From: Cristatella mucedo | Taxonomy: Eukaryota; Bryozoa; Phylactolaemata; Cristatellidae | Assembly (NCBI GenBank): GCA_009760855.2 | Contig: WPIO01000145.1 | Coordinates: forward strand, 461,001 to 521,000 | Length of the DNA: 60,000 bases | Direction of reading: 5' to 3' | Translations under genes and position numbers: made by a program | The notes under the pieces: model-generated | Told to the model about the DNA's origin: nothing | The model's input: the letters and a program-made list of their open reading frames with translations, nothing else | The model's database searches: none | Shown here: positions 28,926-40,300 of the stretch, piece after piece | Position numbering within the stretch: position 1 is the stretch's first letter | Layout of the letters: each line of letters opens with the position of its first letter

Positions 28926-31489
28926 ATGCCGTCGGTCCATGCGAAGCGCTGCGGTTGGTGTGTGCGACTCCTCCCACTTCTGTTCATTCTCGGCGTTGTT
29001 GGCTGGTCGTACTACGCTTACGTCGTAAGAATGTGTTTCGGTAGGTTGTTGCTTCTTAATCATGCTGCGCTAGCTATTCGGATCATTGCCCACATGCTGA
29101 AATGCTACTGTTCTCTGTTGCAGGAATAAATCCAGGCCCTGCAGTTGGTGAGAAAGGTAGGTCCTTTGTCTAATATAATAGCACCGTATAAACTCATAGT
29201 GTCGTTTTGAACCTTCAGTTGCCTGAACTGTTCAGTCCAAGATACTGGGTATTGGGAGTGTTTATGTATATGTGTGCGTGTGTGCACGCGTATGCGTTTG
29301 TGTGTGTTTAGTGGAACGAGAGATGGAAATGCCGAGAATGTTAACAGCCTACGACTTGGAAGAATCGAACGGATAGGTTATTTAAAAGCGGAGATGCGAC
29401 CAACCTTTGTCTGCATCATTTTCGGTCTTTCTAGAGCGCTCATTATCTTAATCAATTTGCTGTCACTCGTGTCAGCCTCGTCGAAGGCTTTGGGCTGTGT
29501 GTGGAGTGCTGCAGGTTTAGCATGAAGATGAAGATGAAGGTGAAGGTTTAGTATGAAGATGCAGGATGAAAATGAGAGTGCTGGAGCAGTTTTGCGACCA
29601 GCAAACCCGTAGTGTGGTGCTTGGAGAGTAGGCACAGTTAGGGTTTCAGTGAGGCACAGTTAGGGTTGTTTCCTGGAGAGAACCTGAATTTGGGAAGACA
29701 CGGAGACTTAGCAGTGAGTGATTCATTGCATACCGGATCGTGTGCCTGTCGAAGTAGAGCTTGCCTTTCGTTTGGTCTTGGCTGTTCCTTTCCGAAGCCA
29801 ATGTGACTGCAGCCCTTTGCCTGTGGTGCCACTATTCCGGTTGCCTGTAACTGAGGCCTCTTTTTTCTACCTCCTTCCGCTCGATTGGATATGCTTGTAG
29901 TGCCAGCTTTCTGTTCTAGTGTTTTACCTGATCGTGTATCACGTGCTTCTGCTAATGTTTCTCTGGTCATGGATGAAAGTTGCTCTGACGAAGCCAGCCT
30001 CGGTACCACAAATGGTAAGGCTGCAGCTGTCGGCTGCACCTGCTGATGCAGTGCTGCTTCGCTCACTAGCATTGGCTTGTTTGCTTGACTGACGAAAGTG
30101 TGGCGCTGGCCTGCTCGGCATAGTGATCTGCCTCCTGATTCCTTAGTGATAAGTAATACTCGATAGTGCCGTCCACTACCGTTTACATTTTCAGTTTCTG
30201 CTGCTCTGTCGATGCGTGACCTTTGGCTGTGGTTTTGCTTGCGTCAGTTGCTGTCGTCGTTCCGAGGCGGTCCCTCTCGCCTTAAGTGTAGAGTGTTTGC
30301 TCTAGTTAGAAATTGATCCCATTGGCCTGCTGGCTGTTTCACACATCCTGTGGTGTCCCTGTCTCTGTTAAAATTAATTTCACATACCGGTGGTGCTTGT
30401 ATCCTCGTGATCACGAAAGCTCGAGTGGTGCCCATCTCTTCCCATGTGATTACGTGTCAATGGTGCCTTCCTCATGAAATAGATGCTGACATTTCTCACT
30501 GAAGCCCCCTGACCCGGCTCAGCAACAGAGTGAGCGTTCAGCTGCCGTTCGGTCACAGGCCCGGTTGCGTTTTAGTTCTACATGCCAGAAAGCACTCTCC
30601 GAGATTGGCATGAGGCAAGCACGGACCAAGAGAAATCTGCTGTGCTCGAGAAATTTGCACAGAGTCTTCCTTTATCAATGCGTGCAGTCGGCAAGGGTGA
30701 GTGTGCCAGCCAGCAAGCTATCGATCTTTGCACTCGCTGGATATCCTCTCTCCATGGGCACTCTCTCCGCATTGCCCGACTCGCTTGCAGCATGCATCGT
30801 CGTCGCTAAGGCTAACCAGCCGTGTTTGGTATGCGTCCTCCTTCCTTCTGGCTGTTCGTACATTCAGAGCAATTGCAGCAGGCATGCTCAGTGCCGGCTC
30901 ATTGCAGGCATAGGGATTCGTTACTGCGAGAAATGCCACTGCATCAAGCCCGACCGAGCTCACCACTGCTCAACTTGCGGCATGTACGTACTTGCCTGCC
31001 CCCTTGCCCCTTGACCCCTGGCCTGCCCCCCTTGCCCCCCCTTGCCCACCCGTTAGTAGCAGGAGTGAAGCAAGCATGCAGCTAATGTTACAAGCGTGCT
31101 GCTTTGACTTGTGCACTAAAGACCTTAGGCTGCAAACACGGTGCTGATAACGGTGCTAGTTCTTGCCAATGCACTGCAAATACCGATGCAGCAGGTGCCT
31201 TTCAGCAAGGCTAGCGAGTCGCAGTTGCTGCTTGGATAGGTGCTGGTATCCTGATGGTTGGGCGGCATGGCAGCAATGATCGGGCGCCTGTACCTTGAAG
31301 GAAGTGTGCGTCCTCGGCGTAGAACAAGCAGTCTTTTCGTCGATTGCCACAGAGAGGGTTCGATTCCTGCAGTGGGCGATCCTTTATTGCCCACTGCAAG
31401 CGGTAGTGATAGTTATTACCGCTCGGCTGCTGCTATACAAAGGAAGCAGTTAAATCTGCTAATATATGTACATACATATATATATACAT

Positions 31490-31531
<42 letters not shown>

Positions 31532-31567
31532 GACAGCCAAGTGAGTCCACAGGCAGTGAGCTCGAGT

Positions 31568-31606
<39 letters not shown>

Positions 31607-32145
31607 CGCGCTCGCGCGCGTGGGGGGTGCGTGCAACTCCTATCAATATTATATTTTGATTCTACACACAAACCAGGTTTAGTTTAGAGGCTTTGTACGT
31701 TTTTCCGAGATAACGTTTTAGGGTTCGCTGAATTTGATTTCGGGTTTACTGTTTACGATATAGACACTGGCGACCATGCTTAAATTTCTGCAATAGGCAC
31801 AGCGCCCACAGGCAGTAGCAGTAAGTTTGCCCGTCTCTGTAAAACGACGCAGTATTAGCTGTTAAACCTGCGTATCGGAGGTGAAATTGGGGCTACTGCT
31901 TTTGCTAGCCGTAGAGCGGCATCGTCGACAAGAGAGGGCGTCATCGAGGGTCGTGTGCCTCCTATCTGCCACGAGCTCTGTTGCATTCATCCGGCAATCC
32001 CTAATCCAGAATACTACTGCATCCTCTTCTGAGTGCAAAGCTGAGGGAGCCTACGACATTCTTACGGAAAAAAGCAAGCATACCGGTTTTCGATGAGTGG
32101 GGGTTATACGTGTTCGACTCACTTTGGTTTTCGTTTGTAAAGTGT

Positions 32146-32177
<32 letters not shown>

Positions 32178-32223
32178 CTTTGGTTTTCGTTTGTAAAGTG
32201 TTGTGTGTATATGTATGTATGTA

Positions 32224-32256
<33 letters not shown>

Positions 32257-33193
32257 ATATTTATATATATATCCCAGTGTGATTCACAAATTGCAAACCC
32301 AGTGTGATTCACAAATTGGAAAGGTTGACGCTCAAAATTGGCTCTGCCAGCATATCTCCTGTCGAATCAGCTCGAAATCTAGGTGCCATATTCCAAAGCG
32401 ACCTCTCGTTAGACGACCATATCAGCTCCACAGTCAAATCTGCCTATTTTCAGCTTCATAACATTGCTAAAATTCGGGCTTGTTTAGATAAAGATACCAC
32501 GTCTAAGTTGGTCCATGCATTCGTGACATCTCGTCACGACTTCTGCAACTCACTGCTCACAGGCCTACCAGCATGTGCGATCAGGCGATTGCAGCTGGTG
32601 CAAAACTCTGCAGCTAGGCTTGTCTGTCGTGAGCATCGCAGTTGCCACATTACTCCACTTCTCGCCGACCTGCACTGGCTACGAGTCAAGCAACGGATCG
32701 ACTTCAAGGTTCTGTCGCTCACTTTTAGGTCACTTGATTCTTTGGCTCCAGCCTATCTCTCATTCTTTGGCTCCAGCCTATCTCTCAGATATACTCCCCC
32801 ATCAGGCCAAGCATCGTACCACCCGCTTTTCGGAATCCAACAGTCTACAAATACCTCATACAGACCTCAAATCCTTTGGAGACCGTGCATTTAGTTCGTA
32901 TGCTCCCAAAGCCTGGAACTCCCTCCCGACCTGCGTCAGAACATCCCCTGACCTGACCACATTTAAAAAGAACTTAAAAACACACCTATTTAGGACAGCA
33001 TTTAGTGGGTCCCTGTGATTCGTCCTTGATGTGCTTATGCGTGCTGACACTGTGCATGCTGCCACTAACCACATTTGCATGCTGACCCTGTGCATGTCAC
33101 CCCTAACCATTTTATTCATTTTGTTCGTTTATCAAGCATGATATTACTCACCATTCAATTGAATTTCCCTTTGCAGTAAATGTAATAGGTGCC

Positions 33194-33252
<59 letters not shown>

Positions 33253-36200
33253 AGTTCTCTGAGGGCACTTTATCAAGTGCATTATTATTATGTAGATATA
33301 TAAAGTACGTGCCATACAACTCCCTAGCTCAAAGCCCAGGTTAAATCTGACTAGTTCGAATCCCAAAGTAAAACTTACTAATTACTGCATTTGATATATT
33401 TTCTGCTAAATTAAGGCAGAGGCATAAATCCTATTGTGAGTGAAGAACAGAGTCTGGCTCAATAGATAGAGCACTGATCCAAGAAACCAGTGACTATGAA
33501 ATCGGTCAGCAGTCGAAGCAAAACATTTTTCTGCTCGCAGCCCCATGATAGATGATGTATCTGTAAACGCCCAGACATTGCCATGCCTTACCTTTAATTG
33601 GTGTTTCACCTCAAGTTAGTAGTCAGGCAAAGCGTCAAACCACTTGCTTTTCTGAATCTAATCGTTAACCTGTACCTCGTACGAACCTCAAATCCTTTGG
33701 AGACAGTGTCTTTAGTTCGTATGCTTCCAAACCCTGGAACTCGCATCTTGACTTGCGTCACAACATCCCCTGACTTGACCACATTTAAAAGGAAACTAAA
33801 AACATATATTTATTGCAGCATCTTGTGGGTCTACGTATTTTGTCCTTTACTTGCTTATACGTGCTGACACTATGCATGCTGCCACTAACCATGTTATGCT
33901 TATCATTGAGCATGCTACACCTAACCATTCAATCGTGCTTTCATTTCATTTCATTTCATTCAATTTTGCAGCAAATGTAAAGCGCCCAGAAAGAAATTGA
34001 GTTTTCTGAGGTCATTATACCAAATGTATTATTAGTATTATTTTTAAGTGTTATTCACAATTCGAAATCCCTGTCTTCAATATGCTTTGCTTTTTTCGTT
34101 CATCGTTGGTAGCAGCCTCCAGGTCACCAGAATCTTCGGAATCAATGCATCTCTCCTCGAGCAATCCAATCAGGTTGCCACTTCCGGTTCTTGTGGTTTG
34201 TAATTCAGGAACCACGAATAATCTCTACAGCTGTCGTAATCTGGCTGTTGTAGCATTCCAACGTTTCGCTAGCATAAGTCGGGGCAAGTTCGCTCAGACT
34301 GGCACGTCCAGATGTAAACGTCTTGCCTCTGCGTCACACGGCTGGACTGCACTGTGCAAGCTCAAGGTAGCACCAAGGCGATGGTATTTCTCCATCGATC
34401 GAAATGGGTGCTAGTTCGAACGAATCTCACCTCTAGTCTTCTCGAGGTCATGGGTTCAGCTGCCGATGACGACACAACGTGCTCTGGCTTGTGTGTCTCC
34501 TTGGCACCACTATGAACGTCCGATCATTCGTTCAAGGCTGCACAAATCGGGCTGCCTATTCGAGGAGGCACCCTGCTAGCCTGCCATTGTGCTTCCTGGG
34601 CCACCAAGAGGTGGCGCTGCCACAGCCGCTTTCCGGACAGACGACTGCTTGGTCTGTTTTGAGTCTGCTAGCAGTGACTGTACCTCTTGTGTCTCACTGG
34701 CGTGCACTGCACAACAGTGCAGACTAGGAGCAGCCGATGTGACGTTGTACTTGTTCTGGTATGCTCGGGACACTCATCGGTCACGTATCTAGAACTGACG
34801 GGGACTACTCTCACCGTAGCTTGCATTCTTGTCACTCTGCCGCGATAGGAATCGTTGGTCGAGGGATCGCCCGGGCGTGGCTGGCCACACGCTGGGTCTT
34901 CTGCATTCGCCGGTGCAGTCTGTTGTTTTGTCTTGCTGAGTCCTTGCAGTCGTGATCTCTCATCCCGGTTTTTGCCAATCGCTTACCCTAGTGGGCCCGG
35001 CAAAGAGGCTAAGAGGAGAGATGTAGAGACGATCCCCATCCCTAGATGCTGGTTTGCACAGCCTGTAACCCAGGTGACCCACTGCCGTGTCTCCGCAGTT
35101 CGAGTGCCTACTGCTTGTGTAGCAGTGCTTGTCGTAATTTTTGTGTTCCAGGTGCGTTCTTAAGATGGATCATCACTGTCCATGGTAAGTGATGTGCTTG
35201 GACTTCTCTGCCAGGTATCCCATCCTTTGCTCTCGAAATCCGCTACCTGGTGTGACGAATATACACATGAACGAAGAACAGCGTTTTTCCTAGGATCAAC
35301 AACTGTGTTGGCTTTAACACATACAAGTACTTCCTGCTATTCCTCTTCTACGCCCAGCTGTACTGCATCTTTCTTGCCGCCACGGATGCGCAGTTTTTCG
35401 CACGTTTCTGGATGGTAAGCTGCTCTGCTCTGCGATGGCCTTGCCGCTGGCTCTGTCCGTCTCACCCCTCCTGCACTGCCTGCACTACCGGTGCTATTGC
35501 CTCACCACCATTGGTTTTACCCACGAATTCTCCAACCGTGCTGAACCGGTGACTCGGCTCCTCTTTTATATAGCTTCTCTCAAACTCTTTGCTCACCACA
35601 CACAGTTTGATGCCTGCCATGTTAATTGTGCACAGAGGATGATAACTATTGATCAGTAGGCAAGATCAGGGATCCATCGTGGCATCTCCAGAGGCCCCAC
35701 TGATGCACTTGCAGGCTCAAGTAAATGTCAACATCGATGGTGGTGAGCAGAACTCGTGCCCTCGTAATTCAGTGCCCTCACTCTGTTAAGTACTTACCGT
35801 AAGCTCTTTTTTTTTGCAAAGGAAGAGGGACAATTGGGGAAAAGGGACAAATGTAGAGCAGTCCTCTTATTGTCATCCATTTCTACCAAAGTGATCAACC
35901 TTCATCAAATAAAGAACACTACAGCAAAGCTTATAATAGTGGCACAATCCGAACTTAATTCTTGCCATCGTCACCAGTTTGATTACGGTTTTATATCTAT
36001 GCAGGTGTCGTCATAAGTTTAAGCAACCGGTGATGCATACTGGAAAATGTGTGGCTTTCTTTGGTAAATCATCTTGTGCTGCTTTCTGCATGCATTCCTT
36101 TGCACGCCCATGCCACCATGGTGGCAGATAAACATGTTATGCTTCAGTATTTAATTATTAAGTTTTTCTTTTATTAAGAAGTGGCTCTACCATTTATTCT

Positions 36201-37287
36201 AATCACTTCCTGTATGTGAGTTGGCATTGATGCCACTATCCTCGTAGTGCCTAATTTTGGAGCAGTTTATTGCCAGCAGTTTACAAAGCCTCAAGTGAGA
36301 CCTCTTTTCGGGTGTTACCAATAGCTGACTATCTGATACTTCACTTCAAAGCATTCCAAAGGTTTTCGATGGGTTCAGATCAGGACTTACGCTGGCTATG
36401 GCAATACAGTCAGTGGAGGATATCAGTGATCAGGCCATTTATCGAAAAATTCTCTTTCCGACAATGCAACGTTCTTAGGATCGTTATCCTGCTGCAATGT
36501 AAAATCTAGCCCTCTTAAGGCCATTAAACTTTTAGCAGACATTTTCTACGACGACCAAGTACTGGTACTAGCTGCTATGCAACAGCCCCATAGCAGCACT
36601 CCGCTGCCAAACTTGACCATCGTCGAAAGGCAGTGATCGTTCTACGCTTCATTAATGACCTGCTTCAAGTAAGCTCTCTGTGGCAGCCCTCCGCACGACC
36701 TGTCGTTGGGCTGGTAGCTCGACCGAGCAACAACAAGCCTGCTGGCTCCAACACCAAACACTTTATTCCAAACCACACCGGCCAAGCCCATTCTACACAC
36801 TCAAGCTGCCAGCGTCGAGTAATCTAGCCCTCTCTGCCTCTCGTACACCTTCGGCTTTACACCCTTGTCTTCCATTCGTGCTTTGTTCTCACTGTCGAGC
36901 CATTGTTCGTTCCCAACCCAACCCAACCGACAGCTGGCGGTAGTTTGTGGTGGATGTCTCCACAGATGCCACCAATTTGGATTTGGGCAGGACTGCTGAG
37001 TCATCCACCGACTCATCGTCTGCCCTTCATCAGCTCAAGAGCCTTCGGCCGCTTAGGCAGTCTGAGCCCTCTTAGTGTTCAGTGCTCAGTGCTCGCAGGC
37101 TTCGGAGTCATGTTCCCTCACACCCTCCTACCAGAATTGAAAATGGCAAGCTTCGATCCATCATTCCTCATCACTTATTGTCAGTCAGCCGAACTTCACT
37201 GTGGTTGTAGTCCTTAGCCCCTTGCAAGTGGCCTAGTTTTTGCTTTTTAGGAAGCAAATGTTGGCGATGGGCAGTCCTGGAGAGTAT

Positions 37288-37319
<32 letters not shown>

Positions 37320-40300
37320 GTATCTGATAAAGCGCCCTCAGAGAACTTAATCTCTTTCTAGGCGCTTTACATTTGCTACAAAGGGAAATGCAATTAAATG
37401 GTAAGTAAAATCATGCTTGAAAAACAAACAAAATGAATAACATGGTTAGGGGTGACATGCACAGGGTCAGCATGCAAATGTGGTTAGTGGCACCATGCAC
37501 AGTGTCAGCACGCATAAGCACATCAAGGACGAATCACAGGGACCCACTAAATGCTGTCCTAAATAGGTGTCTTTTAAGTTCCTTTTAAATGTGGTCAGGT
37601 CAGGGGATGTTCTGACGCAAGTCGGGAGGGAGTTCCAGGCTTTGGGCGCATACGAACTAAATGCACGGTCTCCAAAGGATTTGAGGTTTGTACGAGGTAT
37701 TTCTAGACTGTTGGATTCCGAAAAGCGGGTGGTACGATGCTTGGCCTGATGTGGGAGTATGTCAGAGAGATAGGCTGGAGCCATAGAATGAAGGGACCTA
37801 AAAGTGAGCGACAAAACCTTGAAGTCAATCCGTTGCTTGACTGGTAGCCAGTGCATGTCGGCGAGAAGTGGAGTAATGTGGCAACTGCGACGCTCACGAC
37901 AGACAAGCCTAGCTGCAGAGTTTTGCACCAGCTGCAATCGCCTGATCGCACATGCTGGTAGGCCTGTGAGCAGTGAGTTGCAGAAGTCGAGACGAGATGT
38001 CACGAATGCATGGACCAACTTAGACGTGGTATCTTTATCTAAACAAGCCCGAATTTTAGCAATGTTATGAAGCTGAAAATAGGCAGCTTTGACCTTGGAG
38101 CTGATATAGTCGTCTAACGAGAGGTCGCTTTGGAATATGACACCTAGATTTCGAGTTGATTCGACAGAAGATATGCTGGCAGAGCCAATTTTGAGCGTCA
38201 GCCTTTCCAATTTGTGAATCACACTGGGTTTGCCCATAACTAGTAAGTTAGTTTTGTCATCGTTTAGTTTTAGAAAATCTGCTGCCATCCATGTGCGGAT
38301 GTCATCAATGCATGCAGCAAGTGAGTTTAGAGAATTTGAGCTGCTCGAAGGCTGGGAGGGATCGAAGCAAAGGTACAACTGAGTGTCATCCGCATAGAAG
38401 TGAAAGCCTAGATTGTGCTTGGCAATCACATCAGCAAGAGGCAGAGTATAAACCGTGAAAAGAACCGGACCTAGCACGGAGCCCAGAGGTACTCCATATT
38501 TCAGAGGTACTTCAGATTATCTTTGTCCATTCACGTCAATACTCTGGAGTCTCCCACTGAGATAGGACCTGAACCACTGCAGAGCAGTGCCAGTGATGCC
38601 CAGGCGAGATGAGAGACGCTCTAGAAGAACTTTGTGATCGATGGTGTCAATAGCTGCCGAAACATTGCTGGCATAAACTCAGTAGAATGGTTGATTTGCG
38701 TGACTTAAGCCATGTCGTAGGTTAAAGTGTCTTAGGAACACTTTTCGAGGGAGCAAATCTGTGCTTTAAGGATTGAGTTTTTATTACACGTCCTCTCGAT
38801 CGGTTTTTAGAGTTGGTCGACCACGGTTTCACGACCTCAGTTCCATCGTATCGATTCACAACTGCTTCCTAATAGTCTAACTTACACACTACTCAAAAAT
38901 TGGCAGCACTCTTGCAATGCATGCATTGCTGTAGCCTAAAAAATGTAATCCCCAAATTTGTCCTTTCGCCAAGGCAGAAATCTCCCTTGCTTTGCTCATC
39001 TCTCAGTGTTGAAAGCTAATCCACCAACTCCAAATTTGGCTTTAAGGGGGGTGGTCGTCACCTAAACTAGCTTTCTAGGAAATATCCCTGCATAGATAAA
39101 AGCACTTTAGCGGTCGACACCTGTGCCATTTTCTTTCAGCTAGATTCGCCAGCATGAATGAGGCACCATTTTTAAACGAAAGGTATTTTCTAGTATAATT
39201 AGCTTCTCCTGCTCCTGAAGGCTATATGTGAACTGCTTTGTTTAGTAGGTATGGATTGGTACGGCTACTAGTATGGTGTGCTGCCTACGAGCCGCCAGCC
39301 CGGTGGTAAAGGTCTTAATCATCAAAATTTCCTCTCTTCTTCGGCACTCAAAAATAAATAAATTGCTGCACCTGTGCACGTATATCTAACATGCTGCCTT
39401 ATAGCTGTAGATGTCCTGGCTGTGCAGTACGTGTGCAGTTGCAGTTGGAAGCGTGCGTGCTTCCACGGGGTCAGAAGCTACTCCCTTGCCAAACTTCTGC
39501 TTTGCTGCTATTGGCCATTGGTGGCAGCTCATTGCATCAATCTGCAACGTGTTTGTTTCACTCTCAGCTGATCGACAGCGGTCGTCATCATTAATGCAAG
39601 ATTAGTTGCTGTCAGGCTACCTCCTGGCTCCTCTGCGAACCGAATTTCACTCATGCCCCGTTTCCTTTTGTAGAGCATTGCCTCGGCTACCCCTGAAACT
39701 GCGCAGTCGGACTTCCACGTAATGTTTGTCTTCATAATTGCGCTCATGTTTGGCCTGGCCGTTTTGGCCCTGTTTGGATACCATATACATTTGCTGAGTA
39801 GGAACAACAGCACACAGGGTACGTTTCAAGCGATGCATCTGCTTCTGTCAGCCACTGTTTCTGCATTAATCCAGCTTGTCGTCACTGAGGAACTGCTTGC
39901 TACCTAGCACCATGCCGTGGAAGCATCTCGTGTTTCAACAGCCGCATGTTTTTGGTCAGGCAGCCACATAGAAAGAATGTTGAAAGATTAAGGTCGATGT
40001 GTCACAGCTTTCTGGAAGGAGTTGGGGGCCGTTGCTGAGGTTCTTCCATACTACCGTGGAATGCATCAGCCACGTGTCTTTACGGACCTGTTTTTTCGAG
40101 AAATGGGGGTACTTCGGTTTTGCGATTGCAGTCCTCTCGATCAGCTCCTAGTGCTCGTTTGTGGCTACGCCGCTGCAACTGGTGCAAGCTTGTCATCTGC
40201 ATTGCTCTACCTGCTTGTTGTTGCCGTGGTGCAGTGTAAATTTTTTCATTTTTATTATTTTAAATGCTACTACTGTGCTCTCTTCCAGCATGCTCGACGA

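Noticed and set aside
31416-32312. Tyr/Ile and Thr/His repeat frames
   Set aside because: Translations of (TA)n and (TG)n.
32304-33018. Two overlapping plus frames as host exons
   Set aside because: RT C-terminus of a LINE broken by a tandem duplication.
33450-33530. tRNA-like ggctcaatagatagagcac
   Set aside because: No convincing B box and no second copy seen, so too weak to call.
37467-38477. 336-codon minus-strand frame as a host gene
   Set aside because: It carries LINE reverse-transcriptase motifs and has many relatives in the window.
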